Source: Thraustochytrium sp. TN22
Lineage: Eukaryota; Sar; Bigyra; Thraustochytrida; Thraustochytriidae
DNA length: 64,000 bases
Direction of reading: 5' to 3'
Assembly (NCBI GenBank): GCA_013306675.1
Contig: JABLUY010000033.1
Coordinates: forward strand, 1-64,000
The notes beneath the pieces are model-generated. The model saw only the letters and a program-made list of their open reading frames with translations. It did no database searches and was not told the DNA's origin. The position numbers were made by a program, and so were the translations under genes. Of the stretch, positions 27,801 through 36,100 are shown in pieces; position 1 is the stretch's first letter; the number at the start of each line of letters is the position of its first letter.

Positions 27801-27889
27801 CCCGCGCGCCGCGCCTGCTGTGCCTCCAGCGTCTGCGCGTCATGGTCGCGCGCGCCCAGGTCGCCGCTGCTCTCCGCCTCGCGCGCCAT
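21887..27889 (-). CDS. Full-length ABCA-subfamily ABC transporter
   Basis: Probable ATP-driven lipid transporter or floppase of a cellular membrane. 2000 residues from MAREAESSGDLG. Each half has one TM near its N terminus (first half: LLLWKNYVLKRR then LLPVAFVLLVVW), a large lumenal loop, a block of five to six TMs, and a nucleotide-binding domain. NBD1 has GHNGAGKT (Walker A, residues 723-730), LSGGQKRKLSVAIAL and FIVVDEPTSGVDPWSRR. NBD2 has GLNGAGKT (1635-1642), LSGGNRRKLSVAIAM and VFIDEASTGIDAYNRR, where the usual DEPT-G-x-DP is DEAS-G-x-DA. The WKN motif at the first TM and the two large loops are ABCA hallmarks. The linker after NBD1 carries a nonapeptide-unit run of Gly-Ala-Asn. The frame is open 132 codons upstream as low complexity. 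The transported lipid is unknown. Confidence 0.93.
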   Translation of the reverse strand: MAREAESSGDLGARDHDAQTLEAQQARRAGSGSGEWRLARQVRLLLWKNYVLKRRHALSTLSEILLPVAFVLLVVWLQTKDPDQAQPERAFTCPRRSPLSPTVLFPEDPDDETGFVREFSTQGFGPGLRTVPPLAYLSMIATKMEHVFALAPSDPTDEAQVAWLDAFEAQLDNWTAAFDGEGWRRASAMLRPRLGFGFCRFGRLIKRFASRDDLHAYVTSESYGNVSWPHGATCPDEAFMDRPRLHMALVLDRAGTDADGAPEWAYTIQTNFSVIPLTYPKLGYTSRINVGVKELYIDQYMMSGFLTLQQAADRFIIGQPLGSETRVRALALRQVCDTLEPLLPLAEKWLPDAGPVLDHLNCTAQLGKVVEMLGLDLAPFVDPVRFAPNDVRMAEFPTPALIDKPFYRKIKNVFGLDLVLTFLWPISRLIRGIVHEKETRAREGMRMMGLQYSALYWSWFLTYGLLFLVISLAITAITHAQLFAASAPVLVFLYFYLFCLSIIAYCFLVSVLFSRAKTASTAGVVLFFVGFFPFFAVNSRNATARAKSFGALLAPTAFGIGASTLATYESGGMGVQWANAFDAPNEQEIPFAQVLATLVVDLVLYLVLTFYLDHVVPQEFGVARRWNFICTRSFWCRRRRREGAAEAGAHAQRVAPADEDAASASALGFVEELAGAQDRLAAADRCVRLDQVSKVFDANGDRKLAVDRLDLTMLEGEIFVLLGHNGAGKTTTTNLLTGLLPHSAGRASVFGLDIGESMDDIRQTLGVCPQHDVLFPELTVEEHLQFFASLKRVRDTEAAVDKQISLVGLEAKRHVPAANLSGGQKRKLSVAIALMGDSKFIVVDEPTSGVDPWSRRAIWRALQESRQGRVILLTTHFMDEADVLGDRIAIMADGRLQCCGTSLFLKSKYGIGYTLTFATAPADAESVHERSGQQDRDRRRLGDAIREQVPDAEVYSSVGSEVAVRVPFSASKKFPALFDALDARREELRLASYGVSVTTLEEVFLKVASQSFASREDPGGANSANGANGANGANGANDGSDAAAPRGVRENMFRRVSEEDDDRPADGEDLVQENVSALDKYQRHFRALYVKRFQYAKRDRKSLFCNTVLPVALLVLGLALLKAYPMETPPALLLDAHQFRQGSHNAVPFNASHHAAQLPLDFGADLRAQPAATARGLNATCPDEHGRIPDADALAGLSQWLLDHRRDDAYSTYGAVQFDAANLEDEEEPLAVTLLVNSTAKHGPGIFMNMADQAALRWMASREGGASPQARIRVTNEPFPFTARFVDLLDSFSAVSAAISIIIAFSFVPASVAIFIVKEREVSAKHQQLISGASTVAYWSASYAWDMCMYLVPWGLSVLAVHLFKVSAFEGENFVAVTVLFFLYGLAVIPFTYVVSFFFDSHSTAQNVVLLLNFITGLVLLIASFVMSFIESTMQVNKVLRYVFRIFPGFCLGNGLLGLTINHSEKEFLPAGVASSPFAWDVLGAEVAFLSGSAIIYFALTLCIDYALSYPRVRAQVNAARESAWQLAGRLSSLATSCCRGSRGGSVQGREPLLNRQASHDAELGSVETDDEEGIDDEDVRRERERVDRSSAAAHKDDGDVIVLRHLRKQYADGNVAVRGLSFGIPAGEIFGFLGLNGAGKTTTMKMLTGDILPSGGSAQLVGKDIIQQQGELRRLIGYCPQFDALLENLTVREHLELYARIKCIPEANVARVASTKMRQLNLDEFANRMASKLSGGNRRKLSVAIAMVGSPPLVFIDEASTGIDAYNRRFLLDVIAGIPLGRYGSRKGTVVLTSHSMEEVESLCSRVGIMANGQFTCFGSLQHLKSRFGSGLLVNVKLRGPTEEELSRGRGLIRPLLSEDGYLPGDELESGLSKLGAPTLVQRIAPNDPTGGAVWSALDRSGHVDAAALLDWFYSERLHDHLASALREDFPDAECLERRGHYSRWRIQASETEVHLGRVFASLEAAKEDRGVVEYAVSMASLESIFLSFAAKQASGQSP
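24779..24833. repeat. In-frame 9-base tandem repeat in the ABCA linker
   Basis: About five copies of gttggcgcc in a row, the last ones altered. On the coding strand they give Gly-Ala-Asn units in the linker between NBD1 and the second half. The repeat length is a multiple of three, so copy-number change would keep the frame. Confidence 0.85.
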
Positions 27890-28736
27890 GGCCGCCGCCG
27901 CCCGCGAGCCTGCGAGCCTGCCGGCCTGCTTGGGAGCCGCCGAGGGAGCGGCTGCGAGCGTCGACGGCGCCGCCCGGGCGGCGGTCTCGACACGGTTCTG
28001 CGCGGCCGGAGGACGACATCGATGCAAGGGATGAAGATGAGGGGCTCGACGAGCGAAGCATGAACTCACAGTCAACTCACAGAGGCAGCGGGCAACGAGC
28101 GCGAGAACCGAGGCACGTGCGCGGCGGTGGCTGCGGCGGAGGCCGGCCGTCCGCCACGCGAGGCAGAAGGGCCCAGCACGCACGAAAAGCCGGGCCAAGC
28201 TGACCAGCAAGCCAAGGCATGCTATGCTGCAAGGAGAGGTGGGTGATTCATGTTCTTCGCTCGCGTGCGTGCTTTCAGGGTGCATGCTCTGTTAGCTAGT
28301 GGACGAGTTGATGAGGGAGAGCAGCGCGCTGGGCGATGTGTCATTCATTCGGCGCAGACAGGTGTGCCTCGCGAAGACAGGCTGATTGGACAGACAGGCG
28401 AAAGGCCTTGCGGGGGAGAAAGGGAGGGAGGGAACGAAAGTGGGGAGCGAGTCGAGCGAGCAGAGCGACAAGCTGAGCCGAGCTGGGAGCTGACGCGCGA
28501 GCAGGACCAGGTCCAGGAGCAAGAGTACCGCGCTTCGGCACGCCCCACTCCTTCATCCGTCTCGCACGGCAGCCTCTCTCGCTCATGCAATGGCTCACTC
28601 GCTCGCTCGCTCGCTCGCGCCGCGTCTCCAGCTCCGCCCAGGCTCTAAACTAGATTGAGGCGGTCTCTCGCGCGCGCACGCCCGTGGGTCATTCGCTCCC
28701 GCACGCGCGTACAGTTGGCCGCGCGGTGCTCGCGCC
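27890..28736. other. Spacer upstream of the ABCA gene
   Basis: No gene recognised. Composition is mixed, with Arg/Ser-type strand-symmetric frames. A (ctcg)n stretch lies near 28590-28620. It contains the ABCA promoter and leader on the left and the 3' flank of the ferredoxin-like gene on the right. Confidence 0.45.
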
Positions 28737-29333
28737 TTACCGGGTGTCGCAGGGGAAGGGGTCGCGAACGTAGACCTCCATGCCGTCCATCTCCTTGGTG
28801 AGGACGATGGCAGTCGCAATGCGGCTGTCCGGCGTGCGCGGGCCGCGCTCGAGCGCGTCCATCTTGTCGAGCAGCACGTCCTCCTCTACGGACACCGGCG
28901 GCATCTTGTCCTGGTACTGCGGCGGGATGAGCACGTGGGTCTGGTAGCTCATGATGCCGTCGCCAAAGATGTCCTCGGTGTAGACCTCGGAGACCTTGCG
29001 CTTCTGCGGCACGAAGGTCGACTGGGTGTCCTCCGCCAGGTCCTCGAAGTTGTTGCGCTCCGCGGCGGCGGTGAGCGTCTCGCCCACGAGGCCGCCAATC
29101 TTGGTCCGCGTGCCGTCCTCGCTGACCAGCGTGATGGCCACCACCGCGTCGAACACCGAGGGCGGCGCGTCGCCCGGCTTGAAGGCATGCGCCGCGGGCT
29201 CGGGCGCCGAGCTCCACGTGGGCATGGGCTTGCTGCTCGCGCCCAGCGCGCGCACGCCGCCCAGCGCGCGCGCCGCCGCCGGCGCGCGCGCCGCCAGCCG
29301 CGCGCGCGCCGCGCACGCCGCCAGTGCCGACAT
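28737..29333 (-). CDS. Mitochondrial ferredoxin-fold protein lacking cluster cysteines, C1-FDX-like (complex I bridge)
   Basis: 198 residues from MSALAACAARARLAARAP, an Arg/Ala-rich N terminus without acidic residues that fits a mitochondrial presequence. The body follows the adrenodoxin-type [2Fe-2S] ferredoxin pattern: VVAITLVSEDGTRTKIGGLVG, ETLTAAAERNNFEDL, then after the cluster-loop position LIPPQYQDKMPPVS and the closing DSRIATAIVLTKEMDGMEVYV. The four Cys ligands expected in the loop and in the SR-x-x-CQ segment are absent (here SRIATAI); the only Cys of the body is at the very end. Among known relatives, plant and algal C1-FDX, part of the bridge between the matrix and membrane arms of complex I, has the same short form, a PP loop and the same ending. 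I therefore infer a structural complex I subunit, not an electron carrier. The stop lies in ccggtaagg, which also resembles a splice donor, so a further exon cannot be excluded. Confidence 0.75.
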   Translation of the reverse strand: MSALAACAARARLAARAPAAARALGGVRALGASSKPMPTWSSAPEPAAHAFKPGDAPPSVFDAVVAITLVSEDGTRTKIGGLVGETLTAAAERNNFEDLAEDTQSTFVPQKRKVSEVYTEDIFGDGIMSYQTHVLIPPQYQDKMPPVSVEEDVLLDKMDALERGPRTPDSRIATAIVLTKEMDGMEVYVRDPFPCDTR

Positions 29334-30588
29334 CCTGCCTTCGCCTTCGCCTTCGCCGCCGCTCCGCGCTGCTCGCCTTCGCCGCCGCCGCCGCCGCCGC
29401 TCTCTCTCTGCGCCGCCGCTCCAGGCGCGCCGGCTCGGTCTGCCGCGCTCGCGGCCTGCCCGCCTGCCTGCCTGCCTGCCTGCCTGCCTGCGCGGGCGCC
29501 GCGCCGCGGCAGCCGGCAGCGCCAGTGGCGCAGTGCAGCGCCGGCAGCGCCAGTCGGCGGCCGCGCGCCCCACTGCGCCCGCGCGGATACCCCACTTGCG
29601 CGCCGCCAGCGCCCACTTGCGCGCCGCCCCACTGCCGGCCGCGGCTGCTGGGTCGGGCCGCGCCTGGGCGAGGATTCACTGATGAGACTCGGAGATCGCA
29701 AGGGCGACTCGGCCCTGGCAAGTGAGGTAGTCTGGCCTGACACTGACTCTGACTCTGACTGACATGTGAGCCTGAGAGGCGGAGGAGCTGAGGCCTGTGG
29801 CGCCGACGCTGTCCGGTCGCGCGGGCGGGAGCGTCGCGCGGGCGGGAGCGTCGCGCGGCCGCGGCGGGAGGAAATTGGGCGACCAGCCTGACTCGTGAGC
29901 GCTGCAGGGCTGCGGGTAACTAGCTTGTGCTCGACCTCGCCTGCGCGTGGACGCTGGTGAAAAAGTGGGACGCCCAGGCCTGCTAACCTGCAAGTGCCAC
30001 TGCTTGCCGGCCACGTGCTTGCAGAAGCCCGTAGCCAGCGTGCAGGGGGCGAGGCGCCAGCTGTCGAAGACGTCCTTGGAAGTTGCATAGCTCTAGCTAG
30101 CTAGCCCGAGGCACGGTTCTTGGAGGCATGTCTGTGGCAACTTCTTGTAGATCTTGTAGGTGATGAGGCTGCCGGCGCCGACAGCCTCGGTCCCGTCCGG
30201 GATGGTCGATGCCGTGTGGCGGCCACCGGCCACGGCCGTGTTGCCCGACTCGGAGCGACTGGGCGCACTTGTTCTGATTCGCGTTGCCGCCCACGCACAG
30301 GAACGGGCTCTCTGAGAATGTGCGCCAACACAAGATGTGTTATCACGCGCCTATAGTCGTACCGTGGCATGAGACTTGCATTGAGCTCGGAGAATTTCAT
30401 TCATGAACAAAATCGCTTTGTTGTCTTTTGGACGTTCTCTGACGTCCTTTGGACGTTGTTTTGGGTTGCCAGTGGCCAACGGTGGGGCGTCGGCTTGGAC
30501 TGCCGCTCATTCCGAATTGTTGCTCGAGGTCCACGAGCTGCGGCTCTAGAGCAACGAAGAGCTAGCTAGTAGCTACTAGCTGGCTGGA

Positions 30589-30629
<41 letters not shown>

Positions 30630-30658
30630 AGCCAGCAAGCTAGCTGGGACGCGCCGCG
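29334..30658. other. Spacer with possible gene debris
   Basis: No intact gene. Near 30110-30320 on the minus strand, FLCVGGNANQNKCAQ continues in a second frame as ESGNTAVAGGRHTASTIPDG and GSLITYKIYKK. A little further on (29995-30075) comes VFDSWRLAPCTLATGFCKH. These have coding-like composition and Cys spacing of a secreted protein but are in different frames and unrecognised. The part near 29334-29660 is the GC-rich leader of the ferredoxin-like gene, with a gcctgcctgcctg run. CTAG tetramer repeats lie at 30091-30104 and 30550-30580. Confidence 0.4.
30577..30630. repeat. GGCT tetranucleotide microsatellite
   Basis: About a dozen copies of tggc/ggct with one interruption (ggatgg), next to CTAG-type tetramers, 30 bases from the 3' end of the giant E3 gene. 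Confidence 0.9.
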
Positions 30659-30713
30659 TCACGGTGGCGCACGGCGGTCTCGCGCCGCGTCACGGTGGCG
30701 CACGGCGGTCTCC
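30652..30713. repeat. 31-base direct repeat at the 3' end of the giant E3 gene
   Basis: The unit gcgccgcgtcacggtggcgc plus acggcggtctc occurs twice in tandem without a mismatch. It covers the stop codon of the giant E3 gene. The unit length is not a multiple of three, so the second copy is read in a different frame and the present C-terminal residues (about the last 10) derive from it. The duplication is recent. Confidence 0.9.
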
Positions 30714-33087
30714 CAGAGGACGACGTCGGCGTCACGAAACTCTGCGGCGAGGAGTAGCGCCGCCGGGGTTGCGGCACTTAGCCAAGAGCGCTCGAAGGCG
30801 TCGCAAGTCTCGGCCATGAGCGCGATGGCGGCCTGTTCGTCGCGCATGATGGTGGCTCCGGTGTACTGGCTGCGGCTTGAGCGACGCCCGAAGAGGGCAA
30901 GGCCATCGTCGTAGCTGCTGCTGCCGGTGGCCTCCGCGCCGGTGCTGTCCGACTTATCGGCATCAGCGGCGCGCAGACGACGGAGATGGTGAACAATGGC
31001 CAGCACGCGGAGAGCAGGTAGGACTGCGTCGGGCTGGCCCTGGTCGACGCCGTCCAGGCCGCTGGACGAGACGGACGAGAGCGAGCCGCGGCGCTGCGGG
31101 GCGAGAGCGCCCGACCCCGCGGCGACACGGCCCGTGGCCACCTCGCCGGCGTACGTTGCGGCGCCCTGCAAAAAGCCGCGGCGCGCCGCATTCCACTCGG
31201 CGTCCGAGAGCGCGAGGACAGAGGCGACCGCGGCGAAGCAATAGTCCGCGTAGCGCGAGCGGCCCCGGCTCGTGCTGGCCGCGGCCTCGGCGCTGGGCGG
31301 CGGCCCAGCGGCGTCCGCCAGGCTAGTGGCAAGGAAGCGGTCCACAATGGCCCGCAGGGCCTCGCGCTCCTTGTCAGAACCCGAGGCGAGAAGGTGCGAG
31401 ACCATGGCCAGAAGGGGCACGAGCAGCTTGAAGTTGCTGTCGTGGCCGCCGCCGTTTGTGTCGGCGCTCAGCGGCTCGTCCCACGCCAAGCGCAGGACGA
31501 GGATGCGCACGTCGAGGAGAACCACGTTCGACGCGCACGGCCCCCAGCGCGAGACCAGCGACGGCACCACGCGCCGCTGCAGCTTGTCAAAGTACTGCTC
31601 CACAAGCGAGTCGTAGCGCTCCGTAGGAATCGTGGCCGGCCCGCGCAGCGGGAGGAGGCCGTTCGTCCGCACGTTCGTGTTGCGCAGTTCGGCGCCCTCC
31701 CACTCGGAGCGCTTCGCCTTGTCGTGCGACATGTCCACACGGACGGCCTCCACGTGGCACGAGTAGTGCACGGCGTTAAACGAGGACACCGTGCTGGAGA
31801 TCACCACGCGCCGCCGGGTTGGCCCAAGGCTGGGCGACGATTCCGGCCGGCCCGGCCGGCTCGGGCTCAGTCCGGGACTCAGGCTCGGGCTCAGTGTGGC
31901 GCTTGGCGTTGGGCTCGGTTGCGGCGCCGCGGCGTCCGGAGATGGCGACAAGGAAGAGGATGAGGGCGCTGCGACCACATCCTTATCCGCCCCCGCCGCC
32001 GCCGCTGCGACAGCCGCCGCGGCAGTGTTCGCGGCGGCCTCTTTGAGAAGGCGCGCCACGCCGGGCAGCCGAAGCTCCAACTCGGCCATGTCTAGGTGCT
32101 CCAGGGTACTCGCCGTCACCTGGCCATCCAGAGACGGGCCTGTGAACCCCGTCGGCGTGCCCTCCACGCCAACGTAGCTTAGGTTCGCATCGGGCTCCAC
32201 AGCCTTGCTGAAGATGTACACGCCCATCGGCTCTGAGGGCTGGTTTGCGAAACCTTCCTTGCAGATGACGCACGGTACGTCCTCGTGCAAGAGCATTTCC
32301 ATCTCTTTCATCCAGGCCGGCGTCTTGTCGCCCGCCAGCAGGTTGGCGGCTGTGCCCGCCTTGGCCTTCTTGTCCTTTTTGGCCTTCTTGTTCGTCTTCT
32401 TCTGCTTCTTCTTCTTGCGCTGCTTGCCATCCTCCGCGTCGGCATCTTCTTCGCCATTCGCGTCCACGTCCACGTCGGCGTCGGCGTCGGCGTCGTCATC
32501 GCGCTTGCGCTTCTTCTGCTTCTTGACGTCCATGTTGTTCGTCTGGCCCTCCTCTCCACTCTTTGAGTTCTCCTCGTCAACGCCAACGCCTCCGTCTTCC
32601 GTCTTGCGCCGCTTCGCGCTGCTGGTTGCCTCCTCGACACGCACGGCATCCTCGCCGCCATTGTCGTCGTTCTTCTCGCCGGCGTGGTCGTCGCCATCGT
32701 CGTTAACGTATCCCTCGCTGCTACTCGCGCCCTTGCCTGGTGCGACGGGCACAACCTTGGGAGGCGTAAGGCCCATCTTCTTGAGCATGTTCTTGCGCTT
32801 GGCGGTGGCACGGCTCAGCTTGGCGCGCCGACGCGCCGCCTTGAGCTCATCCAGGTAGAGCCCCAGCTCCTCGTTGCCGGCCGTGGCGGCGACGAGGAAT
32901 GCGTCGGCGAACTCGCCCACCAGCGGTACCTCCTTGGCCGGAATGGTTTCCATCTCAAAGGCGAGATCAACCAGCCCATGCTCGCGTACAAGCTTCTGTG
33001 TCGCCTCGTGACTCAGCGTCAGGCCCGTCAGGAGCCGAATCGCCAGCAGGATGGACGGCATCTTCGCTAGGGCCGCCTGTGCCACGC

Positions 33088-33120
<33 letters not shown>

Positions 33121-36100
33121 TCTTCTTCTTCTGCTGCTTCCCAGGGGCCTTGCGCTTGGGGCCCTGCGGGTCGCCTCCAGACGACGTTGAAGTGGACGCG
33201 GCCGTTGGCGTGCCCGCTTTGTCGCCACCGCCGCTGCTCAGCGCCTGAGCCTCCGCCCACTTGCGTGCCACGTGCTCCACGAGGTACGGCGTCAGACCTG
33301 ACTGCAGGGCGAGATCGCGCAGCAGCGTAGCGTTGCGGTCGTGTCCCAGGGCCAAGACCGACCAGAAGACTGTCTTGAGCGACTGCTGCATGGCGACCGC
33401 GTCCTCCATGGACCGGTCCACACGCTCCAGGTCCACGATGCGTCTGAAACGGTCTACCAGCAGCTGCATCTCCTCGCGGTGGCCGAACGTGAGGAAGGGC
33501 AGCAGGCGGCACAGCGCGCGCCGATTGCGCTCTGACGTGCGCCGCTCCGGGTCGTCCAGGTGTGCGAGCGACTTCTCCAGCTGGCTCGGCTCCGCCGACG
33601 AAGTCGCCGACTCCGCCACTGGCGGGTGCACAGCGACGGCATCGACAGCCGCGGCACCGACGGCGCGCACAGGCGCGGCCTCGGCACGGCTCGCAATCTG
33701 CTCCGCCACGAGACGCTCGAGAACCAGGACCACCTGCTCTGCCAGGTCCCCGGCGCCGGGCTCCCGCAGCGAAGCGCGCAGCACACCCAGCAGAATTGCC
33801 ACCGCGTTCGTGTCAGGCGCCGCCAGCTCCGTGCGATTCGAGGTGCAGTTGCACGCAAGACTAATGAAGTGCGTCACCGCAGCCACACAGTCGCGCGCGA
33901 TCTTGGACCCCAGCGCGAAACGCGCGCAGGCAGTCTGCAAGATGGAGAGCAGCGCGCGCAGGCCCGCCGTGCCCAGCAGCTTCGTCTGCGCGTACCGCAC
34001 CTCCAGGTCAGTCACCTCCTGCGAGTCGTCCTCCAGCGTCTCCACGAAGTCCTCAGTCGCCTCGCCGTCGATGCCCATGAGCCGGTACGTCACCTCCATG
34101 GGACGCACGAGCTCTTCCTCCTCGTCCTCCTCCTCCTCTTCCTCCTCCTCCACCACCACCATGCCATCATCCTCGTCCTCGTCCTCCGACGGCGGCCAAT
34201 CGCCCTCGTGCATGATCACCTCTTCACGGTTATCTTGAGCCTTGACGTGCGGAAGCCACACCTTCTCGTACACGAGGCGGATCGGCAAATCCACGTTAAT
34301 GATCTTGCCGGCCACCAGGAACTCCATGATGTCCTCTGCGTTCGCAAAATTCAGGTCCTTGGCGATCTTCGTGCGAAGGTCGCGCATCGTCGGCTCGCCG
34401 CCTGCCTTGGCACCACCTTCGCCGCCCGCGCCCGCGCCACCAGACGCACCCGCGGTCGGACCCGCCGACGCCGCGGCACCCGCCGAAGCGCCGGCCGCGG
34501 CGCTCGCCGACCCGCCCAGCTTCATCGAGTCAAGACCCGTCACCTCCGCAACAAACGTCTCCGCGTCCACCTCGGCGGCGGCGACCGCTGCCGCGGCAGC
34601 CGCAGCCGCGACGTCGCCGTCCGCGCCCCCGTCACGGTTGCCAGCATCCGGCTCGGCACCCGCAACCGCGATGTCCTCGATGCTGATCGGATTGCTGTCC
34701 AGATTGGCCGTGAAGTAGTCTTCCTGCGAGCGCAGCCGGTTCATGACCAGATACACGTTGGGAAGACGCTTCACAGGCTCCACGATGCCCGCCAGCTCCG
34801 ATACAAGGCGAATCACCCCCTGCACGGAGGCGTGCGCCTCGTCGGCGCTGCACTCCGTGGCCTGTAAGTCCCCAGCGGCGCTGTCCAGAAGACGCGCGGC
34901 AGCACCAAAGATGCTCCGGTCGTTGCTACGCTCGTCCGTCACCAACGTCATGACGAGCTGCAGGTTGTCGCGCGCGTTCTGTACGTCGCCCACGTTCGCG
35001 ATGCAGCGGAGTGAGCTGAGCGCCACCTCCGCGGACATGACCTGCGTGAGATGGCAACGCGCCACCACGCGCCGCAGCGGCACGCTCCGCGCCATGTGAA
35101 GCAGGGCGTCCACCGACAAGTTCAGCCAAAGGCCCGCCTGCTCCAGCGCCGGGGGGCGCGCAGGCCCGGAGTGAGCCCGCGCCAGGAGCCGCGTCTCATG
35201 CGCGGCCACCAGGCGCGCCTCGGCATGAATCATCTCGCATAGTTTCGACACAAGCCCGCGCCCGCCCAGGTTCACGAGCACAGTCATGGACCGCTCCCGA
35301 AAGATCACCTGGAGCACCCCAAAGAGGCTCGCCACGTGCCGCGGCATGAGCGTCTTGCGATCCCCCTGCCAGAACCGGTACATGCGGCCCAGAAAGCCCA
35401 CCAAAAGGTCCGCGGCGGCCTCCGCGCTGGCCTGCGCGGTCACATCGCCAACGAGCGCGTGCACCTGGCGCTGGACCACCTCGTGCGGGCACCAGGCGGT
35501 CACCTCCCACAGCCACTCCCATGCCTTCGGAGACGAGATGAAGCGCACGGCGGACTCGGCCAGCGGAGCTGCAGGCCCGGCGCCAGCCGGTGCCGCACTG
35601 GCGGGCCGTACGAAGCGGGACAGCGCATCGCGATGGCGGCGAACAAAGGCTGTCACCCGCCGGGCTGCGAGGGTCTCGCGGCTCGCCGCGGACCGCGCTG
35701 GCTGCAACGACCGCACGACCCCGCGGCGTACGCTCGCGCCCGTGTTTTCCGCCCGTGTCACCCTGACCAGCGCGCGAACGAGGGGCCCAGTCACGGCATG
35801 GGCGACTGTGGTTTGCTTCCATGTCGACGACGGCAGTTCCACGACGGACTCCAGCACGCCCAGCATGAAGGCAGTCCCCGTGCCATCGCGCGCGGTCATG
35901 CAGAGTCGCTCGAGGAGCTGGACGAGGCCATGCACCCAGTTGCTACTGCCGAGCGACTCCGGAAAGCGCGAGGCGGTGAGGATGCGCTCGCGAACAGCCT
36001 GGAGCACCTCTGGCGTCGCGTCCGGCTTCGCGCAGAGGATGCCCACGACAGCGGCCATCACGTTGTTGCTGCTGTCGCCAGTTGGCGCTTGCAGCTTCGC

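Noticed and set aside
25262-28063. Long plus-strand frames (449 and 416 residues) over the ABCA gene
   Set aside because: Antisense to ABCA nucleotide-binding and membrane domains; composition artefact.
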